64,000 bases of DNA, from NCBI GenBank assembly GCA_028554795.2, contig CM068830.1, forward strand, positions 115,190,714 to 115,254,713, in the 5' to 3' direction. Source of the stretch: Sinohyriopsis cumingii (lineage: Eukaryota > Mollusca > Bivalvia > Unionida > Unionidae). Position numbers and translations under genes: made by a program. Positions 26,040 to 38,149 of this stretch are shown here, in pieces. The notes beneath the pieces were generated by a model. It did no database searches and was not told where the DNA came from. It worked only from the letters and a program-made list of their open reading frames with translations. Each line of letters opens with the position of its first letter. Within the stretch, counting starts at the first letter, position 1.

Positions 26040-27225
26040 ACAAGCTTTATAAAATTTAACAAATAATTTATTTCCTTAAAATATAAAGTGAAACGGTAAA
26101 TATTGAACCTACGGTATTGCGATTTAAGTACCAAATAATCAGAGAGTCACTAACACATGTCCAAATTATTAAAGTTCTGTATAAGCATTGTGATATTCCA
26201 AAACAAATCAAACTTGTCGCGGTGATGTACCAAGTCTTATGTTTATCTGTATAAGCATTGTGATATTCCAAAATAAATCCAACTTGTCGCGGTGATGTAC
26301 CAAGTCTTTTGCTTATCTGTATAAGCATTGTGATATTCCAAAACAAATCCAACTTGTCGCGGTGATGTACCAAGTCTTTTGCTTATCTGCATAAGCATTG
26401 TGATATTCCAAAACAAATCCAACTTGTCGCGGTGATGTACCAAGTCTTTTGCTTATCTGCATAAGCATTGTGATATTCCAAAATAAATCCAACTTGTCGC
26501 GGTGATGTACCAAGTCTTTTGCTTATCTGTATAAGCATTGTGATATTCCAAAATAAATCCAACTTGTCGCGGTGATGTACCAAGTCTTATGTTTATCTGT
26601 ATAAGCATTGTGATATTCCAAAATAAATCCAACTTGTCGCGGTGATGTACCAAGTCTTATGTTTATCTGTATAAGCATTGTGATATTCCAAAATAAATCC
26701 AACTTGTCGCGGTGATGTACCAAGTCTTTTGCTTATCTGTATAAGCATTGTGATATTCCAAAACAAATCAAACTTGTCGCGGTGATGTACCAAGTCTTTT
26801 GCTTATCTGCATAAGCATTGTGATATTCCAAAACAAATCCAACTTGTCGCGGTGATGTACCAAGTCTTATGTTTATCTGCATAAGCATTGTGATATTCCA
26901 AAATAAATCCAACTTGTCGCGGTGATGTACAAAGTCTTTTGCTTATCTGTATAAGCATTGTGATATTCCAAAATAAATCCAACTTGTCGCGGTGATGTAC
27001 CAAGTCTTATGTTTATCTGTATAAGCATTGTGATATTCCAAAACAAATCCAACTTGTCGCGGTGATGTACCAAGTCTTATGTTTATCTGTATAAGCATTG
27101 TGATATTCCAAAACAAATCCAACTTGTCGCGGTGATGTACCAAGTCTTATGTTTATCTGTATAAGCATTGTGATATTCCAAAATAAATCCAACTTGTCGC
27201 GGTGATGTACAAAGTCTTTTGCTTA
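26040..27225. repeat. 70-bp tandem repeat, 15 nearly identical copies, with a conserved left flank
   Basis: The unit contains ATAAGCATTGTGATATTCCA, AAACAAATCCAACTTGTCGC and GGTGATGTACCAAGTCTTTT. Copies run from about 26176 to 27225 and differ at only a few recurring sites (AAATAAATCC/AAACAAATCC, TTTTGC/TTATGT). The left flank (26060-26165, CAAATAATTTATTTCCTTA) resembles DNA at 53540, next to a single diverged copy of the unit, so array and flank form one dispersed element. The overlapping 66-codon minus frames shift phase each unit and are not genes. Confidence 0.92.
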
Positions 27226-27959
27226 ATCACAATAATACAATCCTAGAATATATATTTTTTAATTTCACTAAAGATCCATGTCTTTATTTCCAAGAATGTT
27301 ATACTGAACACTTTACGATTCCAGAGAAGAAAAACTGGAAATATATAATTTAATGAAATTAATCCCCTCCCACAGTTAACTACGGGAAACAATAATAATA
27401 CATCCGAGTCTGCTAAGATATTACAGCACGAATACAACTTTTTCCCAGTGAACAAGATTATAAAAAAGACAGAAAATAAAAACGAGGATGTAAAGCAAAA
27501 GTTAATTTCACACCAATTTTTTTTTATAGTTATATTGAGAAAGTGTTACTAAAATTATAATAATGCATGCTAAACCAATCTCCCTGACTCATGCCAAGAT
27601 AATAATCCTAACAGTTAACCAATGCTTATTGAGACGATATTAGCCATGTGTTGTTTGTTTACAAAGTTAAGAAAACAAATGAATGATTCGTTTCTGGCCT
27701 AGTTTATTTTATTTAACGGAACGTCGATGTAGTCAAACTCCGGCGATCATATCATATGCAATTCCCGGTAACTGATGATGGAACATTGAAGTGGATCTCC
27801 CACGAAGTGATGAGAGTATGACCAATTGTTTTAAAAATTTCTAATAGCAAAACGTCGAAGCGAACTTGCATATAAAAAGAATAAGTTCATGGGCAATGCT
27901 GGATATGTAACAACGGAACATCAATGTGGGCTAAAGGAGGTGAAATATTTATGAGAAAG
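27226..27959. other. AT-rich DNA, nothing recognised
   Basis: No coding or structural signal identified. Confidence 0.4.
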
Positions 27960-28184
27960 TTTAAACTTGTTGTTGTTTTTGTGATGTTTAACGCGGCCAG
28001 TATTAATGGTGGAGGAAGAACCCTGGAAAATCCGGAAAGAACCGCCGATCCACGAGAAGCTACTGGCAAGCTTTCTCACATACCAACGTTGACCGAATCC
28101 AAGACTTGAACCCATGCAGACAGAGGTGAGATGGCAGTGATCCGTAACGGAGAGCGCTTTAGACCATTCGGCCACTCCGTGTCG
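27960..28184 (-). mobile_element. tRNA-derived SINE, family B, minus copy
   Basis: On the minus strand the head GGAGTGGCCGAATGGTCTAA (A box), then GCTCTCCGTTACGGATCACT, GGGTTCAAGTC (B box), and a body with AGCTTGCCAGTAGCTTC and CTTCCTCCACCATTAATACT. It ends in a CAACAACAA tail. The head resembles a Ser/Leu-type tRNA. It lacks a functional tRNA fold beyond the head. Confidence 0.85.
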
Positions 28185-30617
28185 CCGTTTAAATTTGTAA
28201 TAGCGAACATAAAATTAGGCTTATGAGGAGGAACAATTTCCTTATCTCTTGTTTATTTGTTATTTTTAATTATATTTAAAATATAAAAGCGGAGAATATT
28301 GATGGTCTTACACTGGACACGTTTAGAAATGGATAACTATCGGTTTAAACTAGCAATAAGTCATAGATGTCTTATGCTGGAAAGGTGTAGACATAGACAG
28401 TTATCGAGTTTAAATAGTGAGCACCAGTGTGGAGACGAGTAGTACATAAGTAAATTAAAACTACCATTAAAAGAAGACCAGAACGGGTTGAAGCTGAAAA
28501 TGGGTAGGATAGGAAGATATTACAGTTTTATAAAGCTAAACAAGGAGGTGGGCTTACAATGGAGATATGTTTGGCTTAATCACGTGGAACATCAGTGTGT
28601 GATTACAGGGGATGTAAGAACAATTCCTGATATCTAATACCGGGACTTCAGAGTGGACTGACTTAAAATAGGAGGAACAATATGGCACAGGAGACGGAGA
28701 GTGCATGGGCACGTTTTGACATTCTATCGCGGAATGTCGATGTGGCTAAACATGGGTGATGAAGGGTCTATGTTCTTTCTAATAGTGGACACAGAAAGAA
28801 AAAAAAAACTTAATTCGGAGATAATAAATTCAACGGAAATAGATCAAATATAATAGTAAATCGTCGACGTGGAATTATACTGAGATGATATATGCATGGA
28901 CAATATGCGAAATATGATTGGGGAATGTTGAAATATAGTACAGAGCAATTAAGGAGTGTTCGGGCACTGTGTACTTTGGCAGTTTCCCATTTTTTTTTAT
29001 AGAGCACACCTAACTATGAAATGAAATTAACCGTGCATGCTGTTATATATTGTTACACGTACACGAGTATTTACTTGACCGAGCGGTTATCAAACCGGCT
29101 AGAAGTCATAAGTTTACCCCGACTTTCCAAAGACTTCCATACAACTTCAGTTGTAAATTAGAAGCCCGACGTGCCCATTCTATACCTAAATTTTCCTCTA
29201 ATTAATGCAAGACCACAGATAAACCACAGATAAACCAAACTGCCAACTATCTATCAACCGCACCTCTGCGTGTTTTGCTTTCATGTTTCCGTACTACCAA
29301 CCGTTCACTCCTTAGAAAATTTATGAGTACTCCCTAACAATGGGAACTATATTAACTCCGCCAAATTAGGCCAGTCAATGTATGCGTCCAGGCACATTTC
29401 GCCAATATAACTGCACCATATTCGCCCACATGGCGACATAAACGGTGTCTGCCAAGTCCCTTTTTATTTATTCCCTTGTGTAATTTACCGGTTTAATCCG
29501 TAAGTACTGTCCTTGCAGTCACGCTACCAATGTATACCACTAGATTTTAATATGGACTATTTTACGACAGGGACATTCATTCGGTTGTGGTCGGAATTCA
29601 CTACTAGTGAACCAGGACATCATGGAAACACACTAACACTTCACTCCGTGACGTTTGCTCCTAATAATTAGCTCATTAGTTCGGGCTAGGAATATTTCAA
29701 TGGCGCCGAATTCAAATAATCACACAAGTAATCCCACAAATCTAAGGAATATTTAAAACGGGGCGAAATAACCAAGTGCGCATACTCTAAATTTATTACA
29801 ATATTGTGTCCGTGGATAACGGTCTATATTGTTTTCTTCAATCGCAATGAAAAAAGAACAAATTATAGTATGTATATACAACAGAAGTGAGTTAATCGAG
29901 AATACCGGTGCGAGCTTTATAGAATTTGAAATTTATGTTCAACATCCGATATCTTGGCAAACTTGTATGTTTCCCGTTGTTTTCCAATGTTTATCTTGAC
30001 CTTTGTTTTTGATATACCAATGAATCTGCCTGTAATTTTGTAAGCAAATTATTTATTTCAAATTAGATCTTAGTCAACGACACGATGGACGCAATTTGTA
30101 ATCGCACGCATTTGCAATGTTGTATTACCTATGACGAAACATTTCGTTTCACAACTTTTGGATTACTCTTGTTACTTTCGTTTAGAATATCCAAGAGTGA
30201 CTATAAATATAACGAGTTTCCTTGGAAGTCATGTGTAGTGCCTATCATTTTTGTGTATGACTACAACTATAACCTGTTCCCTATGTGTTTCTCTATTTCC
30301 TTGTATTAGTTTTTGTTTATAATGTCTAAGCTTTACTCTAAATATAACGTGCTTCCTTTGTGCATGTCCATTTCCTTCCATTTGCTTTTAGAACAGGGTG
30401 CTCCATCTTGTTCAACCCCGTGGGTCACATGAACCAAAACTGTAAAGCTCGTGGGCTATACACGCTGATTTACATTATAATTATAGAACTAATGTTTGTC
30501 TGAGCGTGGACCACACAAAATAATCCCGAGGGCCACATTTAACCCGCGGTATTGCTGTTTTAGGACATCCACGAATGCCCATTTTCATTTCGCTTATCCC
30601 CTTACGGGAATAAATGA
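28185..30617. other. Intergenic DNA with weak, diverged repeats
   Basis: Recurring fragments such as GGAACATCAATGTGGGCTAA, GGAACATCAGTGTGTGATTA and GGAATGTCGATGTGGCTAAA (27915, 28585, 28730) suggest a very old tandem array. No gene recognised. Confidence 0.45.
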
Positions 30618-30950
30618 AGCGTGTGTGTGATTTGGATTTTTAACGTAGAGTTAACGTAGCTTTAACAATTTTTCAGTCATATCGCTACGATATCTACAGT
30701 GTGACAGTTTATAGTGATGCCTAGCAGTGGGGCATCATGCCGCAGACATGTAGCATGATGTCTCACCCAGTCACATTATTCTGACACAAGGCTGACCAGT
30801 CCTAACACTAACCTATTAATGCCGAGCGCCAAGCGAGGCAGCTGTTAGTACCATTTTTGTAAGTCTTTGGTATGACTCGGCCGGGGATGGAACCCACGAC
30901 GTCCCGCATTTGAGGCGGACGCTCTAACCACTAGGCCACCGGAGCGGTCA
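30618..30950 (-). mobile_element. tRNA-derived SINE, family A, minus copy
   Basis: Reverse complement of the family seen at 15787: the minus strand reads GGTGGCCTAGTGGTTAGAGC, a changed B box (GGTTCCATCCC), the shared body and a CACACAC tail at 30618-30632. Confidence 0.9.
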
Positions 30951-31004
30951 GCATAAATGTAATGTGTTTCAATGGTGTTCATCCGCTTCCTTCCATTTTC
31001 TTTC

Positions 31005-31073
<69 letters not shown>
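31005..31073. repeat. (TA)n microsatellite
   Basis: Pure TA dinucleotides 50 bp beyond the head of a SINE. Confidence 0.97.
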
Positions 31074-31076
<3 letters not shown>

Positions 31077-31192
31077 AAACTTAAATATAACATGTTTTCT
31101 TTAGCGTATATTCAGCTCCTTCTATTTTCTTGAAGAGTGTACACTTTGAAATTCTTTGGTGTTTATCTAGTTCATTCTATCTTCGTTTGGGG

Positions 31193-31480
31193 GCCCCGAG
31201 TGGCCGAGTGGTCTAAAGCCCCGAGTGGTCGAGTGGTCTAAAGCCCCGAGTAGCCGAGTGGTCTAAAGCGCTCTCCGTTACGGATCACTGCCATCTCACC
31301 TCTCTCTGCCTGAGTTCGGCCAATGTGGATATGTGAGAAAGCTTGCCAGTAGCCTCGCGAGGGTCGGTGGTTCTTTCCGGGATTTCCCGGGTTCTTCCTC
31401 CACCGTTAATGCTGGCCGCCATGTACAGCCTATCGTGTGCTGAAAAATGGCGTTAAACCCTACAACAACAGCAACAACAA
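31193..31480 (+). mobile_element. tRNA-derived SINE, family B, with triplicated A-box segment
   Basis: The body matches the copy at 27960 (GCTCTCCGTTACGGATCACT, AGCTTGCCAGTAGCCTCGCG, CTTCCTCCACCGTTAATGCT, a CAACAACAGCAACAAC tail). The first 25 bp of the head, GCCCCGAGTGGCCGAGTGGT plus CTAAA, is present three times in a row (31193, 31218, 31243). Confidence 0.88.
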
Positions 31481-31974
31481 CTATCTTCGTTTCGAATATT
31501 CACGTAAAATATAAATATTACGTGTTATCTTTGTACCTTACCATCGCCATTGCTCTTAATCCTCTAAAGTATATGTGGTCTATACAAATGGGTCATTTCT
31601 TGGTGTTGAGCATATGCACTCCTAGATAGTGTCCGAACTTAGCGGGATAGCCTCTGAAAACCTCTGTTGGTTTGGTCTGGTTCGTTTTGTTATTTTGCGA
31701 TGCATAAAGACAATTATGAAAATACCATTTCGGTCGTGAATCTGTCACACTAACTATTGAATCACCGAGGCTCCTCTGAATATATTTACAACAATAAATA
31801 AAGGATAAAACTCAAGCGTATATAAGTACTCTTTTTTACGCTGCTCGGTTTGATGCGCATGTAAGTAATCTGTTTTCCAGCAGTCTGATTTAATGTGCAT
31901 ACAATACATTTTTCACTCAGTCTGATTTTGTTCATCTATTTTTTCGTTAACACAATAAGATTTAATATTTCGTT

Positions 31975-31977
<3 letters not shown>

Positions 31978-32055
<78 letters not shown>
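31978..32055. repeat. (TA)n followed by (GA)n microsatellite
   Basis: TA dinucleotides to about 32011, then GA dinucleotides to 32055. Confidence 0.96.
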
Positions 32056-32059
<4 letters not shown>

Positions 32060-32129
32060 TATGACTTACCTTTCAGTTTAAAATACGAAGATGATTTCCC
32101 TCTTTTGAACTGCAGACTTATATAACTCC

Positions 32130-32285
32130 CACCCGTATTGTCCTGCTCCTGGATGGTACTTGTGTCATCCCCACTCCTAGTGCCTTGCTCCTCGATAGTA
32201 CTTATGTAATCTCCACTCCTAGCGCCTTGCTCCTGGATGGTACTTATGTAATCCCCATTCCAATTGTCCAGCTCGTCGATGTTAA
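32130..32285. repeat. Short tandem repeat, about 46 bp unit, 3-4 copies
   Basis: Copies of CTCCTGGATGGTACTTATGT followed by AATCCCCACTCC. Confidence 0.75.
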
Positions 32286-32479
32286 TTGTGGTATTTACGT
32301 AAATTGGATCTGTCCGTTGATTTATTGAAGAGCTATTTTGAGAACTGGGAAATGAGCTCTCAGACCTGGAATTGTTTGGATTGGATACACATCATTAGAC
32401 AATATTCCAAGTGTTTTGATTGGATACAGATATTCAGACAATATTCTAGGTATAGGACAAGCCCAGAGTCTTTTCCGTA

Positions 32480-32660
32480 CTAATGGAACAAAGTAATTGC
32501 CTGGAAAAGGACAATGTGCAAAAGATGTAGTTCTGATCCCAGATGGAAAATAAATGTTTGCAGTGAAGACAATGTGCAAACGATGTAGTTTTAGTCCTTG
32601 ATGGAAAGGAAATGTATGCAATGATGACAATGTGCAAAAGATGTATTTCCGATACCTAAA
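32480..32660. repeat. Short tandem repeat, about 60 bp unit, 3 copies
   Basis: GACAATGTGCAAAAGATGTA recurs at about 32510, 32570 and 32626, with GATGGAAAATAAATG-type segments between. Confidence 0.75.
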
Positions 32661-33217
32661 TTTACATTATAGATTTCAGAAAGATACGTTATAAACAATT
32701 TTTTTTTTTGTTTTAGGTTGCTGCAAAGGTGGATTAAATCTAGACTAAGGGTAATTCAGTTTGTATATGACGCACTGGACATAATTAAGTACACATAACT
32801 TTGGCATTTTTAACTTTTTAGTCATGAACTGACGCTGTCAAAACATAACGTATTATAGATGGTTACATTAGTTTTCTCCTTCATGACCTGACAATGTTAG
32901 CAAGTAAAGCTAGATGGATAGTTTAGTTTTCTCGTCATGAACTGACGCTATCAAAAACGTAACTCATAATAGTTGGTTCTTTCATATTCAGTCCATTTTT
33001 ATGGCATAATCCTTTTCTTTACTTAAGGAAATAAAAAGACAAGTTAACCCAAAGAGTTTTATTTCTTTAAAGAAATAAAAGTACTCAGTTACTCTCAAAC
33101 TGTTTTTTTTTCTTAAGTTGATATTAAGGTTAGAAACTTTACAGGATGCACGTGTACAGTTGAAGTTTGACCATTTATGTTTCTCGCGAGACTGTTTTCT
33201 TCAAAGCACCTTGGCGA

Positions 33218-33538
33218 ACCGCTCTGGTGGCCTAGTAGTTAAAGCGTCCGCCTCGGATGCGGGAGGCCGTGGGTTCGATCTCCTAACATGTCATACCAAA
33301 GACTTACAAAAATGGTGCCAACAGCTGCCTCGCTTGACGCTCAGTATCAAGAGGGTTTTGACTGGTCGGCTTGGTGTTAGGATAATGTGACTGGGTGGGA
33401 CATCATGCTACATGTCTGCGGCATGATGCCCCACTGCTAGACATCACAATAAACTGCCACTCTGCAGACATCATAGCGATATGACTGAAAAATTGTTAAA
33501 GCTACGTCAAACAATCCAAATCCAACACACTCACACAC
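33218..33538 (+). mobile_element. tRNA-derived SINE, family A, copy with clear target duplication
   Basis: The head GGTGGCCTAGTAGTTAAAGC and GGTTCGATCTCC are slightly decayed pol III boxes. The body matches the other copies and the tail is CACACTCACACAC. TCAAAGCACCTTGGCGA at 33201-33217 and TCAAAGTACCTTGGCGA at 33539-33555 are a 17-bp target-site duplication with one change, which fixes both ends. Confidence 0.93.
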
Positions 33539-33944
33539 TCAAAGTACCTTGGCGAGAATTCACATTGTTGCTGTGGAAATCAAAAATGAAAGCAGAAAAA
33601 TATAGAATGTAAACATTTAGGAGAAAATAGTAGTATTGCTGTATCATGTAAATTTTCATTTGATGCAATGGCAAATACTGTCTGACATTTCTGATCATGT
33701 TGCAGATATGAGATTTGGAGAATAAAGAAGAAAAGACAGCTTCACGGACACACACACACATGTAGATACGTTTACAATATTACTGATGTAAGAACATCCG
33801 TATCTGTAACTTTAATGAGACATTCTCGCTTAGTTAAATATTTAATATATTATGTATATCATACCCAGGGTTCTGTCTTGGGCTTGAAAATGCACCTGCA
33901 AATTAAAATACACTAAATTCATGCATCTGGTACAATTGATGTAC

Positions 33945-34280
33945 AATATAGCGTAACACACAAGAAGGTAATATTTTAGATTATATCATGGCAATATGGC
34001 GTAACAAACTAGAAGGTAATATTTTAGATTATATCATGGCAATATGGCGTAACAAAATAGAAGCTAATATTTGAGATTATATTTTGGCAGTATGGCGTAA
34101 CAAACTAGAAGGTACTATTTTAGATTATATTATGGCAATATGGCTTAACAAACTAGAAGGTAATATTTTAGATTATATCATGGCAATATGGCTTAACACA
34201 CTAGAAGGTAATATATTAGATTATATCATGGCAATATGGCGTAAGAAACTAGAGGGTAATATTTTAGATTAGAATATTAT
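33945..34280. repeat. 48-bp tandem repeat, about 7 copies
   Basis: The unit contains GCAATATGGCGTAACAAACT, AGAAGGTAATATTTTAGATT and ATATCATG. As 48 is a multiple of three, a 62-codon frame (AIWLNKLEGNILDYIM type) runs through it, but it has no gene context. Confidence 0.88.
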
Positions 34281-35113
34281 GGCGGTTTAGTACACGTTAT
34301 TATAGATCATATACGCAAAACCTGTTTTGATTGGTCGGAATCCAATTGAGCAAAATTCTTCCTTTGTTTCTCTCAAGTTCAAGCCATCAATACAATTTAG
34401 TCTCTGTAGGTTATTAATAACTCGATGCATTGTACAGGAATCATTTTATTTTCTAAAAGTCACTGAGATGTTGGTATTTACCATTTTAATCCCAAATCAA
34501 CACGTGTCTTCCGAATATTTACAAATTTGCTTGAGGTGTCTTCTCAACAACGTCAAGTTACTGTGTGGAAGTTGTTTCTATTCTTTCAGTTATCGGGAAT
34601 TGGACCTTTTGAACTTCTTAGTTCGAAGTCGATAGGTTTCTGTCCTGCCCAATATGTAAGCTACTAACAACTTTATTGTTGAAGGACCTAGCATGTGAAA
34701 ACGAAAAGTGGATGGTACATGTCAAGCGCCATACGGACGCACTCCATCAAGACGTGATATGTTTTGCCTCAAGGTAGGTCTTTAGTCATCTTCCATGCCT
34801 GATGGTGGGCATATTATTATTTTCCTCTGTCAATTTTTCAAGCTTGGCCTATGCTAAGCCTGTTGTGGTAACGAATGCTAATCATGCGTACATGAAGATT
34901 TCAAGCTGGACTTATACCAAGCATGTTATTGTAAATAACGTTGTTGATGTGTACATTAGGACTTAAAGAGCTTACAAGTTATCAAACATTATCAAGTATA
35001 TAAATGGAAAAATAATGTTCTGGTTTTTCACCAAACAGGATCCTTGGGAACTGTTATTCGTCTTTTATCATACGTATATTTTTCATAATTGTGGCTGAAG
35101 AACAAAGCTGAAT
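34281..35113. other. Downstream flank of the Ig-family gene, nothing recognised
   Basis: May contain the 3' UTR of the minus-strand Ig gene if the stop at 35114 is the real one. No clear poly(A) site could be assigned by eye. Confidence 0.4.
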
Positions 35114-35253
35114 CTACTCGCCTAATTTAATTAAGCTTCTGAGAGAATATCCTTTCCTCTTCATCAGGACTAGAGCTACTGCTAACAGAGCAAGGACAGT
35201 AATGCCCGCCAAAGTCCCTCCAACCACTGCTCCGACCGAAAATGTCTCCTTGA
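35114..35253 (-). CDS. Transmembrane exon of the Ig-superfamily gene (probable last coding exon)
   Basis: Minus strand, after an acceptor ATAATTTACAG, the exon opens in phase 1 with two bases completing a codon. It reads ETFSVGAVVGGTLAG, then ITVLALLAVALVLM, then a basic KRKGYSLRSLIK and a TAG stop at 35116-35114. This is a classic single-pass membrane helix with a positive stop-transfer cluster and a short cytoplasmic tail. Its phase matches the donors of the upstream Ig exons, so it joins in frame to the exon at 36436-36708. An alternative is a GC-type donor just before the stop (AGGCGAGT), which would give a longer tail encoded to the left. The frame with serine runs on the same strand here is a shadow. 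Confidence 0.75.
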
Positions 35254-36435
35254 CTGTAAATTATACTATCAGTATTATTTCTCCTCATTTTGCACTGTGT
35301 ATATGGCTGTACAATGACATACATACATACATACATACATCAAATAACGAATTGACCGAGAGGAAAAAGTGACATACGCTATCCAAAAACTGAAGAACAA
35401 ATATCTCATTTTAACAAATGTATTTCTACAACTAAAATGAATCTATTGTGCAATTTTCCTTGTTAACATGACTTGCGTACCTGGAAGAGTAAAATCACTA
35501 TAATCAAGGAATTTTTGAAATGCTATCATAAAGACTTCTGAGTGATTAAATTTCTTAGGCTAATGAATGGTTTGACAGTACAAAGTTTGAAGGAAAGGGT
35601 AGATCTTAAATGTGTGATGTATTTCTCATATACCATGTCTGACGTATTTCTCATATGCAAATTCGGAGGTATTTTTCACATGCAAATTCTGACGTACGTC
35701 TTGTATACTAATCCATATCTGGATGAAAGGTAGAGGTAAAAATGAAAGCAACACAGATTCCAAAAATAAAATAAAAACTTTAAAGACATCAATCAATCTT
35801 TTGGGTGCGAATGATCCAGAAATGTCACAGTTTGAGACACTTCCTCGTGGATAAGATCCAAGCGTATATTCTGGAAATTTATCTTTGTTACTTTTAATTA
35901 TGCAATTATGACACAATCGGCTATAAGGAACTCTTAGGTCAAGTTTGATCATGTATCCATATATTAAACATATCAAACATGTATCCATATGTCAAACATA
36001 TATACCATTTGACATTGGTATATCGGCAGTGTTTCCCTTTACCCTCATTCGCGTTTCAGAAAGACCAAATTTTGTATTTGACTTCCAGTGTTGATACCAA
36101 AGATTGTTGTTTACTCAGTCGGAGCCCCAGTTTTTATACCACGGAGATTTTTGGCTCTCAGTCTTGCACCCCCAAGGGATACACTGACTGGCAATTCAGA
36201 GACTGTGTAACGGGAAATTTTCGGTGTGATTACAATGTGCAAAGTTGTCACATCAAAAGAAAACTGTGTTTCTGTGTTTCTGGTTACGTCAAAACATTAG
36301 TCTATAACTGGTTTTAAACCTAATACGCTCATTGTGATTTTAAAGTGTTACAACTTCCGATTGGACGCGTTCTTGGCTGAGCTGAAATTTAAATGAAAAT
36401 ATTAGGGAAATTTTTCTATCGAAACTAACATTTAC

Positions 36436-36708
36436 CATTGAGATAAAACCAACTAGTTCCATTCATCAATTCTTCATTCTGTCCACTTGGATGAATCTTG
36501 TTTATAGCTGTACATACGTACGTCCCACTGTCATGTATGCGGACAGGATCAAACCTAAGCCCGGTTTCGTTCCAGCTGAAGGTATCGTCATTATCCTTAC
36601 TCCAAGATACTTTAAAGGCAGATGGATTTGCATCGATGACACATTCAACAGTCAAGGATTCCCCCTCGTATAGTGTCCAGTTCTTGGCAATATTTACAAC
36701 TGGTCCGT
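36436..36708 (-). CDS. Immunoglobulin-domain exon (most C-terminal Ig)
   Basis: A 273-bp exon on the minus strand with acceptor ATATTACAG and donor G|GTAAAT, phase 1 at both ends, as is usual for Ig-domain exons. It begins DGPVVNIAKNW and shows the Ig pattern: first Cys in LTVECVIDANPS, the core Trp in VSWSKDND, and the second Cys in DSGTYVCTAINK (I-set/C2-like). NWT and NGT are potential N-glycosylation sites. It lies 1.2 kb from the transmembrane exon, so it is membrane-proximal unless an exon was missed. Reading without the acceptor extends the frame to 36796, but the extension has no domain character and contains the intron's pyrimidine tract. Confidence 0.85.
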
Positions 36709-37405
36709 CTGTAATATATATTTGAGGAAAAATTAAATTCAAACAAATGTTTGACATAGTGAGTTCGACCATCTTCTCTAATGGAGGAAAAGGCATAAAA
36801 TACTAACTCACTTTCTGTAAAGATCAACGTTTAGATTTGTGAAAAGTCCACTATACTCTGCAGTAGATGGCCCACCACGCAACAAATGCATTCTTAGCTG
36901 AAGGTATATGAAACCTTAAAGTAATCAAATCTGGGTGTATTATAAAAAGTTTTGTTGTCATGGAAACAGTCATAGGATCCCAGCCTGCCATTTACCATGA
37001 AAATTAATGTAATTATGGGACATTGGTATTTGACAGAAGGAAATAAATAACATAGAAAAGAAATGAAATTGTATGGTCTGGATTTTAGTCTTCCTCTCTT
37101 GACATTGAAACCTTAAATTAAGAAACATCCCGATAACTTTCGTAAAAACTTACGACAACTTTAACACTTTCAAACGATCAAAAACAGGGTAAACTCTTGA
37201 CTTCGAAACCTTAAATTAAATCAATTAAATTAATTTATTAAATTCGGAAAATTCACCGCCGCACACACACATTAGTTAGATTGTGCTAGTACCAACAATG
37301 TAGACCCAATATGTTTAAATCCCCTCAAAAGTTAAATGTATAAAAAGTGTTATTATGATAAGAAAATATAATCAGGTCATCTACCTGTGGCTACGAATAC
37401 GTATG

Positions 37406-37409
<4 letters not shown>

Positions 37410-37472
<63 letters not shown>
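37410..37472. repeat. (TA)n microsatellite in an intron
   Basis: Pure TA. A (GTAT)n tract follows at 37707-37738. Confidence 0.96.
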
Positions 37473-37476
<4 letters not shown>

Positions 37477-37703
37477 GAAAACCAACACGTTTTGCATCAT
37501 TGATGTCGCTAAAATGCAAAATGGTAGAATGAAATTTAACATACAATATGGTGAATAAATTCTTAAAGTCATAAATGTTTCATCAGTTTAAAAAGTATCA
37601 AAATGCTCCAAATGAGTTCCAAAAGGTATGATGTATCAATAATACAGAGTAATCACTATGTCATAATCTCAAAATGTCTTTAAAAAAATTAACAGTAAAC
37701 CCG

Positions 37704-37735
<32 letters not shown>

Positions 37736-38149
37736 TGCAAAATCAGAATGCATTTCATGCAAATATATATTTAACTTTATTTTCTTTCAAAAATGGTTTC
37801 ATTTAATTGTGCTTAGTGTCTAATCCAAAACACGAAGAAAATAAAAGTAAATGTATGTAATGGCCTGAAATCTGAAATAAAATTAAATTTATGTAATGGC
37901 CTGAAATCTAATGTATTCTCATACATCATTTGGTTTCCTCTTAATCGTGCTTGCTATATTTTATTCTTAAAACTGCGAAGAAACAAAACATTAAAATTTT
38001 CGTGGTGACCTGAAAATATCTCAGGTTATTTGCTTATACTTTCGACGTCTGCCACCACTAAAGAGTCCCAATAATTATGAGAAATCCAAGGCTTGTGGAA
38101 GGATGTGGACTTTTAGAAATCAAGTAAAAGAAGGCAAAGTAAGCCATTT

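Noticed and set aside
26068..27143. Series of overlapping 66-codon minus-strand frames (MVHHRDKLDLFWNITML type)
   Set aside because: Units are 70 bp, so the frame shifts each copy; these are repeat artefacts.
26176..27225. CRISPR-like array of regular units
   Set aside because: The whole 70-bp unit is conserved, with no unique spacers; it is a plain tandem repeat in animal DNA.
30085..30309. 74-codon ORF with Cys/Phe-rich sequence
   Set aside because: No family resemblance and no supporting signals; expected by chance in this length of DNA.
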